DNA of 64,000 nucleotides, taken from Epilithonimonas lactis. Lineage in GTDB: Bacteria; Bacteroidota; Bacteroidia; Flavobacteriales; Weeksellaceae. The notes beneath the pieces were generated by a model. That model had not been told where the DNA came from, searched no databases, and worked only from the letters and a program-made list of their open reading frames with translations. This document shows positions 9,487 through 19,399 of the stretch, in pieces. The stretch's first letter is position 1. Every line of letters starts with the position of its first letter. The position numbers were made by a program, and so were the translations under genes. The stretch lies in NCBI RefSeq assembly GCF_900110605.1, contig NZ_FOFI01000006.1:124001-188000 (forward strand), in the 5' to 3' direction.

Positions 9487-11301
9487 TTAATAATGTGTGT
9501 GATTAACGACCGTGTTTTTCAAATACATCACATCTTTTTTTCGGTCTTTGTTATTATGAACAGCACTTTTGCTGCCCCAAACTTTGAGGCTACCGTCGCT
9601 AAGCGTGATAACTTCCTCGGCTCCTTGACCCATAAAATCGAACATGTGATAGACAGGATCGGGGAAATAAAGTTTACCTTTTCCGTTGTCTTCCATTTTA
9701 AATTTATACCAAAAAAGCTGATCATCTTTTCCATTCCATGCACCTTTTAAAAAATCGGGATTGCCGTTGATGGGATTTCCTGGCCATTTGAAAAGAAAAT
9801 CTCCGGACTGACTGAACCAATATAATTGACTCGATAGATAAGGCTCACCCAGCTGACGATTGCCATAGGTTCTGCCGCCAACAACGACCTGCAAACCAGG
9901 ATTGTTTTTTAGAAAATGACCGACCTGTATTTGCTGGCTGTGTTCTGCGACATTTTGCCAGATAATTTTACCCGTCATGCCATCATACATGAAGATTCCT
10001 GCTTCGCTGTTTGCCGTAATGATATCCAACTTACCATCGCCATTAATGTCCGCAAACTTATAGCTATCGGCGTGATCGTGGTTATCGGGAATCAGATCAA
10101 ACTTGTTCCAAATGGTTTTTCCTTTTGAATCTAAAAGCAGTGACCCGACCAATACTTCATCAATTCCATCTTTATTCAGATCAACAGGATAAATATAATG
10201 ACCGAGATTGTCTTTTTTTCTTGTCTCTGTGTGTTGCCAGAGCTGCTTTAACTGACTGTCGTAAACATTCACATTGATGGTGTTTCCCATGTCTGTAAAT
10301 ACCGCCAGTTCGTTTGGAACAGCATTGCTGAATTTCCCAATGGCCAATCTGAAATTATTGTAAACATGTGGCAGCGGCTGTGTAGGCCATTCTGTTTTAT
10401 GTTTGATTTCGCCGGTTTTTCCATCTGCAATCACCAGCCATTCTTTGCCATCGATAAGACGCCAATGTGCGATCTCACTTTTTCCATCTTTATCAAAGTC
10501 CCAGATAACGCCGGGTGCTTCAAATTCTGAACGTTCCTTCGCATATTCTTCCGGCGCTTTCCATTGCCAGAGTTCTTTACCCTCATGATCAAAAACATGA
10601 GCGGAAAAATCCCTTTCCAATACCAGAAAATCAGTTTTGCCATCGCCATCTACATCACCAAACTTTACCGCATTACATTCTGGAATTCTATATTCTTTAA
10701 GTAATTTAACATCATCAGGCAATTGCTTTAAACTAATATCTTTTTCGGTAAGAGAAGCATTTTTACTCAACGCCAAAACATCAAACACAGCACCTTTTGT
10801 GATCCTTGTAATTTTGATGTCATTGATCCCTTTTTTAAGTTTAAAAATGCCTCCATTTGCCCAGCTCATTTCATCTTTACCAAAGAAAACATCCGTAACC
10901 TTATCATTAACCGCTACTTTGAAAGAACTTTTGCCATTTCCCCTACTGCGAACAAACAAATGGTAATCTCCCGCTTCCGGAGCATTTACTTTTGTCATAA
11001 TATTTGTCGGAGAATTGAGGATGATTCCGGTATTGTTGAACAGCCAATCCTGTTTTTGTTCGGTGGCCGAAGTGATATAATTACCTTTCGGAATTTCATC
11101 CAAAAAATCTGAGGCCGGAATAATCAGAGTTGAATTTGAGAACTGCTGAGAATGAAAAATATTAAACAAAAAAATAACTGTCGCAAGAAATATCCTTCTT
11201 AAAACATTTGAAAAACCTTTGTCCTTCAAAGAACTTCTATCCGAAACATTTAATTTGTTTGAAGAAAAGTGAATGTGCTTTAAATTTTCTTTTGTTTTCA
11301 T
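9487..11301 (-). CDS. Secreted FG-GAP/VCBS-repeat beta-propeller protein, rhamnogalacturonan-locus associated
   Basis: The 604-residue protein carries a hydrophobic export segment at about residues 37-52 (FLATVIFLFNIFHSQ), an N-terminal carbohydrate-binding-like beta domain (60-180), and then repeated Asp-rich calcium loops such as DVDGDGKTDF, DFDKDGKSEI, DLNKDGIDEV and DINGDGKLDI, which mark an FG-GAP/VCBS propeller. PL11 rhamnogalacturonan lyases are propellers of this kind, but this protein does not show the PL11 N-terminus of the gene at 13486. The role is therefore lyase or polysaccharide binding, unproven. The N-terminal 35 residues before the export segment are unusually long and polar, so translation may start later. 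Confidence 0.7.
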   Translation of the reverse strand: MKTKENLKHIHFSSNKLNVSDRSSLKDKGFSNVLRRIFLATVIFLFNIFHSQQFSNSTLIIPASDFLDEIPKGNYITSATEQKQDWLFNNTGIILNSPTNIMTKVNAPEAGDYHLFVRSRGNGKSSFKVAVNDKVTDVFFGKDEMSWANGGIFKLKKGINDIKITRITKGAVFDVLALSKNASLTEKDISLKQLPDDVKLLKEYRIPECNAVKFGDVDGDGKTDFLVLERDFSAHVFDHEGKELWQWKAPEEYAKERSEFEAPGVIWDFDKDGKSEIAHWRLIDGKEWLVIADGKTGEIKHKTEWPTQPLPHVYNNFRLAIGKFSNAVPNELAVFTDMGNTINVNVYDSQLKQLWQHTETRKKDNLGHYIYPVDLNKDGIDEVLVGSLLLDSKGKTIWNKFDLIPDNHDHADSYKFADINGDGKLDIITANSEAGIFMYDGMTGKIIWQNVAEHSQQIQVGHFLKNNPGLQVVVGGRTYGNRQLGEPYLSSQLYWFSQSGDFLFKWPGNPINGNPDFLKGAWNGKDDQLFWYKFKMEDNGKGKLYFPDPVYHMFDFMGQGAEEVITLSDGSLKVWGSKSAVHNNKDRKKDVMYLKNTVVNHTHY

Positions 11302-11330
11302 GGGACAGTTATTTTAATGATAGTTAGTGC

Positions 11331-12491
11331 TTATTTCAATTTATAAACCTCGCTTCCCGCAAGCAACAGGCAACCTAGACCATAATCTTCAAAATCTGGC
11401 TCTTTGCTGATAGAAAGTGGCTGACCATCTTTAGGTTCTTTCCCAGTTCCCTGAACCCAACCTAAAAATCCGTTTGGCTGAACAGATTCTTTTGCAATGG
11501 CGTTCCATGCTTTGACTAAAACTGGTAAATAGATTTCTCTGTCGATCAGTCCATTGTTCACGCCGTACGCCATTCCGTAAACGAAAAGTGCGGTTCCGGT
11601 CATTTCTTTTCCACCGAAATTTGTTGGGTCATGCAAACTCACATTCCAGAAACCATCTTCTCTTTGGATAGGAAGCAATGCCGCCAGTAGATCTTTGTAA
11701 TCCTGCAAATACTCGTTATAATGAGGGTCAGATTTTGGTGTATCTTGCAACGTTTTCGCCAAAGCAGCCACTACCCAGCCGTTTCCACGACTCCAGTAGC
11801 AATCTTCGCCATTCGGTTCTTTGTAAGGTGGGACGAAATCTTTATCTCTCCACCAGATCTTATCCTCTTGGTTATACAATCCTTTTCCGCCATGTTTGTA
11901 CTTGGTGTAGGCATACATTTCGTAATTTCTGTCAAAATATTTTTGCTCACCCGTGATTCTGCCTAATTTGGTAAAAATCGGCATCGACATTTGAAGCGCA
12001 TCGATCCACCACCAGTCGTCTACTTTGGAGGTTGCAATCATGCTGTCCATGGAGGCTTTAATATTCTTAATTCTTTCCGGATGTTTTTTCCCATCGATTT
12101 CGTACAGGTCGATGTAGGTTTGTCCGCAAGCTTGGTGATCGGCATTTCTGGTATAGGTTCCGCGCATCAGATCCCATTTGTGATTGTTTGCCCACGACAT
12201 TGCGTAGTCATAATATTCTTTCTTCGGGTCCACTTTGTACAAAGCCATCAAACCTTCGTAGTAGACCGCGCGGGTCCAAAGATTACTTGGCCAAACCTTT
12301 CTACCGACGATGTCTTTGCCTGTATCTGGCCACTTGTTCATAAAATATTGATTCGCTCTTCTTGAAACTTCCAAAACCTCTTTTTTGTTGGGAATTTCCA
12401 CTTTGCTTGCTGAAGCATTCTTCTGTACCGAACAGGAAGTCAAACCTCCAATGATCAGTGCAAAAAAACCTGTTGTTAACAGTTTTTTCAT
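11331..12491 (-). CDS. GH105 unsaturated rhamnogalacturonyl hydrolase (YteR-like) lipoprotein
   Basis: The 386-residue protein starts with a lipoprotein signal (residues 1-20, lipobox LTSC), then an alpha/alpha six-barrel of the GH105 family, with WTRAVYYEGLMALY, DDWWWIDALQMSMP, WSRGNGWVVAALA and GTALFVYGMAYG. Family members hydrate and remove the unsaturated galacturonyl residue left at the non-reducing end by rhamnogalacturonan lyases. It therefore follows the PL11 enzyme coded at 13486. It lies 17 bases from the esterase gene at 12508, in the same orientation, so co-transcription is likely. Confidence 0.93.
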   Translation of the reverse strand: MKKLLTTGFFALIIGGLTSCSVQKNASASKVEIPNKKEVLEVSRRANQYFMNKWPDTGKDIVGRKVWPSNLWTRAVYYEGLMALYKVDPKKEYYDYAMSWANNHKWDLMRGTYTRNADHQACGQTYIDLYEIDGKKHPERIKNIKASMDSMIATSKVDDWWWIDALQMSMPIFTKLGRITGEQKYFDRNYEMYAYTKYKHGGKGLYNQEDKIWWRDKDFVPPYKEPNGEDCYWSRGNGWVVAALAKTLQDTPKSDPHYNEYLQDYKDLLAALLPIQREDGFWNVSLHDPTNFGGKEMTGTALFVYGMAYGVNNGLIDREIYLPVLVKAWNAIAKESVQPNGFLGWVQGTGKEPKDGQPLSISKEPDFEDYGLGCLLLAGSEVYKLK

Positions 12492-12507
12492 AAGTATATA
12501 TTTATTT

Positions 12508-13290
12508 TTATTTTCTTTTTAAATAATTCCTGAGTTCACATTTCTTTAAATCATTAATACCTTTTGTAACCAGTTCCGCATTAAAAATTGCTCCAGCCTC
12601 ATTAGTATGCGTATGGTCTTTCGGGAAAAAGTCTTTTACTTTTTCGGCTCCCATTTTTTCATATTTTTTGATGACCATTGTATTTAAATCTAAAAAATAA
12701 GCTCCGGTTTGTTGGGCAACTTCTTGTGACCAGATTCCGTAATGGTCTTTTTCAATTTTACCTTTCTCGTTAAATTTATTTCTCGGAATTGGCGAAACGA
12801 CAATGGGAATTGCACCTTTAGATTTCGCCTCATTCACATATTTTCTCATGTAATGACCGTAAGTATAAACCGTTTCGTCCACTTTACGGATGGGGTTGTA
12901 AATATCCTTAGACTCTTCTCCAATTCCTTTAATTGTCCCTCTTGCTCTTAAAGTATCGGCCAGTTCACCTCCATCATTGTGACCAAACTGCATCAAAACA
13001 TAATCGCCTTTTTTAATGCTTTTCATAATCGAATCCCACCTTCCTTCTGTGATAAAAGTTCTGCTGCTTCTGCCACCTTTCGCATGATTCTGAATCTCGA
13101 TTTTTGTTGTATCTAAAAATAAATTCATAAAACTTCCCCAACCCCAAAGTGAGTCTGCACCTTTACCAGAACCATTTTGCACGGTCGAATCTCCTATGAT
13201 GTAAAGAACAGGTCTGTCCTGAAGTTTTTGAAAAGATGCTCCGATAATTAAAATCAAAGCTAAAATTGGAAGCATGAACTTTATTTTCAT
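12508..13290 (-). CDS. Rhamnogalacturonan acetylesterase (CE12, SGNH hydrolase)
   Basis: The 260-residue exported protein has the SGNH blocks in order: GDST (nucleophile Ser35), a Gly in KGGRSSRTF, FGHND (Asn105), and DHTHTN (Asp225, His228). This matches CE12 esterases, which take acetyl groups off galacturonate in rhamnogalacturonan so that lyases and hydrolases can act. The N-terminal hydrophobic stretch (about 1-20) is a signal peptide or anchor without a clear lipobox. It sits between the lyase and the GH105 gene. A second CE12-like enzyme at 19627 has a larger architecture. Confidence 0.9.
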   Translation of the reverse strand: MKIKFMLPILALILIIGASFQKLQDRPVLYIIGDSTVQNGSGKGADSLWGWGSFMNLFLDTTKIEIQNHAKGGRSSRTFITEGRWDSIMKSIKKGDYVLMQFGHNDGGELADTLRARGTIKGIGEESKDIYNPIRKVDETVYTYGHYMRKYVNEAKSKGAIPIVVSPIPRNKFNEKGKIEKDHYGIWSQEVAQQTGAYFLDLNTMVIKKYEKMGAEKVKDFFPKDHTHTNEAGAIFNAELVTKGINDLKKCELRNYLKRK

Positions 13291-13485
13291 AATACTTTTA
13301 TTTTTTTGAACACGAAGTTCGCAGAGTTTTTATTTATTTTTTTTTGTTTCACGGAGCCGCTTCGCTTAAAATCTTTGATTTTCAAAACTGATGTGTTCTT
13401 ATCAGAAGCCGAATAACTAACTTAAAATAACTGATGTGTCCAAAATCTTTTGTGCCTTTTGTGGTTAAAAATCTCTCCAGTAAAT

Positions 13486-15357
13486 CTATTTTATAGTTTC
13501 AACATTCGGTTTTGGCATTTCTTTAATCGATTCATCCAGATAATAATCGGTATGCGGAGGCTGATTGTACCCTACATTTTGCCAGACAATGCTCAACCGA
13601 TATTGCGGATTATGCATCAAAGTGTACAGCCTGTGTTTCGTTGGAATTGTTGTAGAAAAAATTCTCAATTCCTGATTATCGGCCGTTCTGTACATCACCT
13701 CTTCACGCCAGTCTCCGAATAAATCAGCCACCAAAGCAGGATTTTTCTTTGTCCCGTTGTTCGACTCGCACTGGAAATTTTTAGCATCAAAAATCAGATT
13801 GGATTTTTCTTTTTTCCAGTCCCATTTTGATACGTTTGTTCCATCCAAAATTTCGCTTAAAAAATCACCATCCCAATAAATTCCCATATTCGCTGGCGGA
13901 TTTTTGTTGCTTATTTTTTTTCCTTTCGTGTTATAAACTCCCTTTAATCCAGCTCCTGCAGCCCACGATTCCGAACCTTCATAACGAGGGTCAATATTCA
14001 AAGATAAACCCCGTCCCGGGCCTTGAAATTTACTGGATTCACTGTAAACCGTTGATGGTAATTTCCATAAAACTTTTCCAGTTTTCCCATCTCTGAAATG
14101 CGCTCCCGCATCATCAAATCTTTCCTGAATATCAAATATTTCCAATCCAGGATTGGATGGGTCTAAATCTCCAACGTGCAAAGCATCACCGTGACCGAAA
14201 CCTGTGCTGTTCAACACTTTTCCGTCATCATCTACAGTCATTGCTCCGAAAACAATTTCGTCTTTTCCGTCGTTATCGACATCTGCAATGCTCAAATTAT
14301 GATTTCCCTGTCCGCGGTATTTTTTATTTTCTTCCGAACTTTCGGTATCGAAAAGCCATCGTAAACTCAGTTTTTTATCTTTATAATCCCAGGCTGCAAT
14401 AGCAGTTCTAGTGTAATAACCTCTCGACATAATCACACTCGGGGTTTTTCCATCCAGATAAGCAACAGCTCCCAAAAATCGGTCTAGTCGGTTTCCTTTC
14501 GCGTCGCCCCAGGTCTCGGTCATTTCTTCGTCGGTTGGATTTAAACTGCCGGCAAATCTTGGAACCTCATAATTCACGGTGTGAATTTCTGCTCCGGTTT
14601 TTCCGTCAAAAACAGTCATAAATTCCGGTCCGGAGAGAATCATTCCGTTTTCGTTGACGTAATTTTTTGTCGGGTCGCCTATGAATTTTCCTTTGCCGTC
14701 TTTGCTACCGTCAGCGGTTTTCATTACGATTTCCGCCTTGCCGTCCTGGTCTAAATCATAAACCAAAAACTGCGTGTAATGCGCTCCTTCTCTGATGTTT
14801 TTACCTAAATTGATTTCCCATAAAAGCTTGCCATCCATTTTGTAAGCCTGAATAATTGGTGGGTCGGTTTCTCCTTTCTGGCTGTTGTCTTTCGACTTTC
14901 CGGTTTGATGAAGGATGATTTCATATTCACCATCTCCGTCCAAATCTGCGACTGATGCGTCATTTGGAGTATAACCTTGGGGTGTTTTTAAAGGAATTGA
15001 AAAATAAGGTTTTTGATTCGCGACATAGTTTGCAAAATCGTTGTCAACTGATTTATCCTGCGTATTTGATTTAACGAAATAGGTGTAGTTTTTTGCTTTG
15101 TCTGCTGTTTTATCTAAAAAATTAGTTTCGTTTGAAAGTGGTTTTTCATTCAGCTTTTTGGTTGAATTATTTTCAGTCCGGTACAAATCAAAATGCGTGT
15201 TCTGAGCTTCTGTGCCAAGCAAACGCCAACTTACAAAAATACCTGAATCTGAAGGTATGGCAACAATTCCACGTTTCAGATACTCCATTTGTCTTTGTGC
15301 AGACAGGAGCTCTGAAAAAAGAATTGCACCTAAAATAAATTTGAATTTTACATTCAT
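13486..15357 (-). CDS. PL11 rhamnogalacturonan lyase (YesW/YesX type)
   Basis: The 623-residue protein begins with a signal peptide ending in SAQRQ, followed by the family start MEYLKRGIVAIPSDSGIFVSW, a fibronectin-like domain, and an eight-bladed propeller with calcium-binding Asp loops (DLDGDGEYEI, DLDQDGKAEI, DVDNDGKDEI). The end contains YRLSIVWQNVGYNQPPHTDYY, also typical of PL11. The enzyme cuts the rhamnose-galacturonate backbone by beta-elimination and leaves an unsaturated galacturonyl end for GH105. Gaps of 195 bases before the next gene and 313 bases on the upstream side suggest its own promoter. Confidence 0.95.
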   Translation of the reverse strand: MNVKFKFILGAILFSELLSAQRQMEYLKRGIVAIPSDSGIFVSWRLLGTEAQNTHFDLYRTENNSTKKLNEKPLSNETNFLDKTADKAKNYTYFVKSNTQDKSVDNDFANYVANQKPYFSIPLKTPQGYTPNDASVADLDGDGEYEIILHQTGKSKDNSQKGETDPPIIQAYKMDGKLLWEINLGKNIREGAHYTQFLVYDLDQDGKAEIVMKTADGSKDGKGKFIGDPTKNYVNENGMILSGPEFMTVFDGKTGAEIHTVNYEVPRFAGSLNPTDEEMTETWGDAKGNRLDRFLGAVAYLDGKTPSVIMSRGYYTRTAIAAWDYKDKKLSLRWLFDTESSEENKKYRGQGNHNLSIADVDNDGKDEIVFGAMTVDDDGKVLNSTGFGHGDALHVGDLDPSNPGLEIFDIQERFDDAGAHFRDGKTGKVLWKLPSTVYSESSKFQGPGRGLSLNIDPRYEGSESWAAGAGLKGVYNTKGKKISNKNPPANMGIYWDGDFLSEILDGTNVSKWDWKKEKSNLIFDAKNFQCESNNGTKKNPALVADLFGDWREEVMYRTADNQELRIFSTTIPTKHRLYTLMHNPQYRLSIVWQNVGYNQPPHTDYYLDESIKEMPKPNVETIK

Positions 15358-15420
15358 AATTCTGATTTTATAAGTTTTGGCTAATGGTTGCCATTTCCAA
15401 AGGTTCCTTTAATTGATTTC

Positions 15421-15500
15421 GCCCTTTCAGGGCTGTGTGAAATCTTCCTTTAATCTATCATTGGGCTTCACCCAATGCTTTTGATATTACCCTATCAGGG
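15421..15500. repeat. REP-like palindromic repeat, copy 1
   Basis: The element has three dyads in order: GCCCTTTCAGGGC (15421-15433), CATTGGGCTTCACCCAATG (15459-15477) and CCCTATCAGGG (15490-15500). A second copy with the same order and spacing is at 19400-19480. It lies in the 313-base gap upstream of the PL11 gene, where no other gene is seen. Confidence 0.85.
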
Positions 15501-15542
15501 TTTTTCAAAATTTAAAAGCAATTTTAAAACGTTGAATCACTC

Positions 15543-15624
15543 GCAGCCCGACTTGAACGGAGCTCTTTTTGTGAGGAGGAACGACGAGCAAAAAAGCGGG
15601 AGTGGAAGGCGGATTAAGCTGCCC
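15543..15624. repeat. Intergenic repeat of AGCCC-GA-TTGAA type, copy 1
   Basis: The stretch starts GCAGCCCGACTTGAACGGAG, ends AAGCTGCCC, and has short inverted ends (GCAGC/GCTGC). It is far richer in G and C than its surroundings and has a purine-rich middle (GTGAGGAGGAACGACG). A related element is at 25408-25510. I know similar sequences from flavobacterial intergenic regions, but no function. Confidence 0.5.
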
Positions 15625-15670
15625 AAATAAATCTTCCTAAACAACTTCAACCGATTGCACTTTAAAAAAA

Positions 15671-16474
15671 TTATTTTTTAGAAGTCTGTTTCAACAACCA
15701 TTTCACCCACTCTTCAGTTCCTTGATAATTGGTGAAATCTGCAGGAAGTTTTTTGCCGTCGATATACTCGTTGTAGCACCACGGGTCGCCTAGTGCGAAA
15801 ACAGTTCCTTTGCCTATTTTTGCTATGGCTGCGATGTTTTTGCCTTCCGCAGAAAGCAATTCTTTCGCCGGACTTTTCACGGAAACCGTTGCCACTTCCT
15901 TCATATATAATTTTTGTTCGGAGAAAATTTCATTGCCTGCCGTAACCATCACTTTTCCCTGCTCAAATTCTCTTTTCTGAACGCGGTTGTAACTGTCTTC
16001 ATTGAAATGAATGCCAAATTCTCCTGCCAGTTTATTGAAATGTTCAAACTCAGAATTTCCCTTGTCGTTGCTCATCAAGACCAAAACACCACCTTTTTTC
16101 ACCCAATCTGTCAGGTTTTTGATGCTTGTCGGGTCAATCAGATTCGCCTTTCCGCCGTATGCTTCTTTGTCAATATCGGCATCGACAATGATGTAAATAT
16201 TGGCATTTTTCAAATCTTTTTTGGACGGAGCAGTTGTCAAAGTACTGATTTCGGCACCTTGTTTTGTGAAGATTTCTCCCAGTAAAGAAAACCCACCATT
16301 GCTGGTGTCATTCCACGTGTAATGCCACAACTCCAGAACTTTCGTTTCTTTATTTTCCTTTTTTTCGTTGTTGAAAAAGTTGTCTAAAACGACTTTAGGT
16401 TTCTGCTGAGCATTGGAAAAACTGAAGGTCAGCAATGTTCCTAATGCGAATGTTTTTATGATATTTTTAGTCAT
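15671..16474 (-). CDS. Secreted DUF4350/ThuA-like protein of pectin locus
   Basis: The 267-residue protein has a signal peptide ending in SNAQQ and a Rossmann-like alpha/beta core resembling class I glutamine-amidotransferase-like (DUF4350/GldG) domains, with NIYIIVDADID, WVKKGGVLVLMSND and IGKGTVFALGDPW. Proteins of this kind often accompany GH105 or rhamnosidase genes in Bacteroidota pectin loci; their biochemical role is not known to me. No catalytic Cys-His pair is obvious, so binding or a scaffold role is as likely as catalysis. It starts 10 bases after the GH106 stop and is probably co-transcribed with it. Confidence 0.6.
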   Translation of the reverse strand: MTKNIIKTFALGTLLTFSFSNAQQKPKVVLDNFFNNEKKENKETKVLELWHYTWNDTSNGGFSLLGEIFTKQGAEISTLTTAPSKKDLKNANIYIIVDADIDKEAYGGKANLIDPTSIKNLTDWVKKGGVLVLMSNDKGNSEFEHFNKLAGEFGIHFNEDSYNRVQKREFEQGKVMVTAGNEIFSEQKLYMKEVATVSVKSPAKELLSAEGKNIAAIAKIGKGTVFALGDPWCYNEYIDGKKLPADFTNYQGTEEWVKWLLKQTSKK

Positions 16475-16483
16475 AATTAATTT

Positions 16484-19261
16484 TTATTTTGAATAATGAA
16501 TTGGGATTAATTGAATTTCTCCGTCCAAACCGGAAGGCTGAACTTTCCAGTTGGATGCGTCAAACGGCTTGTAGTTAATGTTCACAAAATTAATTTCGTG
16601 GTAATTTCGCCATTGGATTTTCTTCTGGTCCATATCACGGATTCGGTTCGCCATCAGGTTGCAGACTTCGATTTGGATTGTATTTTTCTCTTTCTTCAGA
16701 TATTTTCCGATGTTGATTTCATAAGGCAGACTCCAGACAATTCCGGCATCCTGACCGTTGACAATCACTTTTGCACTTTCGTAAAGCTTATCAAATTTCA
16801 GAAGATAATCGTCGGCGTTTTTCTTTTTTAATTTTAACGTCGTCGTGTAGACTCCGGTTCCGGAAAAACTTTGGGTTGAAGCATCTTCTGTGAAGTTGGT
16901 CCATGGTTCCAGCTTCTTCAAATTTTTGGTCCTCGGAAGTTCGGGACCGCCTTCTTTGAAAGTGAGTTGCCAAGGTTGATTTAAGAGAATCGGAGCATCG
17001 GTTTTTTCAGCGTAATACCAATTGGGAATCGAGGTATAAATATCTTCGGTATTTTTTATAATTAAGGATTGTCCTGATTTCAACTGAACTTTAACTGAAT
17101 TATTCTGAGTCTCTGCAAGTCCATAATTTCCATTTTCAGGATTCATCAACGTCACTTGTTTTCCGACAAAATTCAACGGAATATTTTGATTGATTTCCTT
17201 TGAAGTATGGTTGACGATGTAATAATATTTTCCGCCGTCGAACTGTCTTCTGACAAATTTCAATCCGGTGTCGGTCAGTTTTTCTCTTTCGATTTTTAAA
17301 TATTCCAAAGCTTTTACAACATCAGAACTTAAAACAATTTTTCCTTTTCCGATGCTGGCAAATTTCATATTTCCAGCCTGGTTTTGAAACGGAATCTGAT
17401 TCCATAAAGACTTTAACAGCATTCTTCTTTTATCCACTTCAAAGTTTCCGGGAATATCTATGGGTTCGTTTTGAAATATGACAGATGCGCCGTTTTGAGC
17501 TAAATCTATTATGCTTTTTAAAGTGGATTCCGGCAGATACGTCAGTTCAGGAATAATTAAAACCTGATAAGCCGAGCCTTCCTTAGAAACCTGAATTTTC
17601 TGATTTTCCGACTTTGATTCACCAATCATTTTATCCGAAATCATATCGAGAGAATACCCCATTTTACTGAGCTTATTCATATTTTCGTACATCGGAGTCG
17701 GCACCAACCATTTTTCCACGTTATGAACTTTGAACGTCACATCCTTCCCTTTCGGACTCGCCCACTGGTCGTAAATTGGCCAGTACATCAGCAGTTCATT
17801 ATCCGATTTTCCGCTTTGCAAAACAGATTGCGTGCGTTCGATGTAAGAATTTAAGCCTTTAATATTTGGCCACAAACTGTTTTCAGGAACGAAATTTACC
17901 GACGCATAAAACAGCCATCCCGGAAACTTCACGTCCGCTGGCGTGTACGTCGTACCGTGGTAAAAAACGTGATTGATTCCTGATAAAAACACCTGCTCTA
18001 CTTCCGGTTTTGCCTGTGACCACGAGGTTTTGAAATGTTCTGTCAGCCAGGTAAAAGTTTCGTTGGAAGTTAATTTTTTGCCCGTCACATTTGCTGCCGA
18101 AGATGCAAATTTCAACATATTAAAATCAGGCATATCTGATTTTTGAATATCCGCAGTATCTCTTTTCAACCCCGGAATTTCAAAAATCGAACTTCCGAAA
18201 GTTTCAGATTCGGGAATATCGACCGCTGCGTACAAATCCAACAAATTCCCTGGCGAACCGTGTGCCTGATTGGTATTTTTTGAGTTTTTGGAATGCGCCC
18301 AGTTGGTAAAATCTTTGGTGAAATTGGTTAAAATCAATTCATTCAGAGTCTCTCTGTAATCCGATTTTACTCTTCCTGCAGTTTCATTTTCCTCGTTGCT
18401 CACGAGATATTTTATGAACGGACTTAAGTCATATCCTCTTCTTTTTTTGAATTCATTTAAAAAATCCGGCGTCCAGTCAGCGTTGTAAACCTCATAACTG
18501 TCATTGAAAAAAGACCTGATTCCATAATTGGAATTTCCAAAAGCTTTATCAAAAGTTTTCAGGTAATCTTTTGTTGCTTCCGGCGAAAAGTGGTCTAAAG
18601 TGTAACCTTCGCCACCTGGCGCAGCACGTTTTACCTTTTGTAAAGTTTTACCTACGAAAACTGCGTAAACCGTCCATTTTCCTGAACCTGGTTTCCAGTT
18701 CAAAGTTCCGTCAGCATTGATTTTATCAGTTAAAACTACAGCTTCATTTTTTTCATTGTAAGCTGTAACAATATTGAGTTTTACTGTTTTTAAATTCTTT
18801 TGTTTCTCATCTTTCAGAACGATTTTATCTGAAAATTTTTCACCTGATGAAATCGTGTAGGTCTGAACAATCATTTTTGTCGCGGCATCCTGTTCATCAA
18901 CTTGCGGTCCGCCAATCGGCCAACCTGTTCCGACCGACATATCAACGCCCATACTTAGGCTTTTGGCTTTGCTGGTCGTGAATTGAAGCATTTTCATCCA
19001 CTCCGGAGAAAGGTAAGTGAGGTATTGTTTTTCAAAACCTTTTGCGCCATAAATCGGCACGATTTCCACACCTCCAAAACCTGCTTTATTTAAAGTGGTC
19101 AGTTGTTTGTCCAAACCTTTTTCGTCGGCTGCATTTCCCATCCACCACCATCGGGTCCACGGTTTTGCGGTCTCGGTGGTTTGTGGCCACGGGTTTTGTG
19201 CGGAGATATTTCCGAAGGCAAAACAGATGAGACTGAGGCTGACTATATTTTTAATTTTCAT
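16484..19261 (-). CDS. GH106 alpha-L-rhamnosidase
   Basis: The 925-residue protein has a signal peptide ending in ISAQ and the GH106 N-terminus PWTRWWWMG followed by GFGGVEIVPIYG and SVGTGWPIGGP. The TIM-barrel part includes SFFNDSYEVYNADWT and GSPGNLLDLYAAVDIPE, and the C-terminal part has two beta-sandwich domains (WQLTFKEGGP; LKFDKLYESAKVIVNG). Family members release alpha-linked L-rhamnose from rhamnogalacturonan oligosaccharides with metal help. The product matches RhaM and RhaT of the same locus. Its length is normal for the family. Confidence 0.95.
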   Translation of the reverse strand: MKIKNIVSLSLICFAFGNISAQNPWPQTTETAKPWTRWWWMGNAADEKGLDKQLTTLNKAGFGGVEIVPIYGAKGFEKQYLTYLSPEWMKMLQFTTSKAKSLSMGVDMSVGTGWPIGGPQVDEQDAATKMIVQTYTISSGEKFSDKIVLKDEKQKNLKTVKLNIVTAYNEKNEAVVLTDKINADGTLNWKPGSGKWTVYAVFVGKTLQKVKRAAPGGEGYTLDHFSPEATKDYLKTFDKAFGNSNYGIRSFFNDSYEVYNADWTPDFLNEFKKRRGYDLSPFIKYLVSNEENETAGRVKSDYRETLNELILTNFTKDFTNWAHSKNSKNTNQAHGSPGNLLDLYAAVDIPESETFGSSIFEIPGLKRDTADIQKSDMPDFNMLKFASSAANVTGKKLTSNETFTWLTEHFKTSWSQAKPEVEQVFLSGINHVFYHGTTYTPADVKFPGWLFYASVNFVPENSLWPNIKGLNSYIERTQSVLQSGKSDNELLMYWPIYDQWASPKGKDVTFKVHNVEKWLVPTPMYENMNKLSKMGYSLDMISDKMIGESKSENQKIQVSKEGSAYQVLIIPELTYLPESTLKSIIDLAQNGASVIFQNEPIDIPGNFEVDKRRMLLKSLWNQIPFQNQAGNMKFASIGKGKIVLSSDVVKALEYLKIEREKLTDTGLKFVRRQFDGGKYYYIVNHTSKEINQNIPLNFVGKQVTLMNPENGNYGLAETQNNSVKVQLKSGQSLIIKNTEDIYTSIPNWYYAEKTDAPILLNQPWQLTFKEGGPELPRTKNLKKLEPWTNFTEDASTQSFSGTGVYTTTLKLKKKNADDYLLKFDKLYESAKVIVNGQDAGIVWSLPYEINIGKYLKKEKNTIQIEVCNLMANRIRDMDQKKIQWRNYHEINFVNINYKPFDASNWKVQPSGLDGEIQLIPIHYSK

Positions 19262-19399
19262 TTTTGACTGTTTAATTCACCACAAAAGTCACAAAAGATT
19301 TTTTAGACACATTAGTTATTTTATAGTAGGCGATTCGGCTTTTGAAAAGAGCACATTAGTTTTTAAAAATCAAAGATTTTTTTGATACGTTTCTGATTT

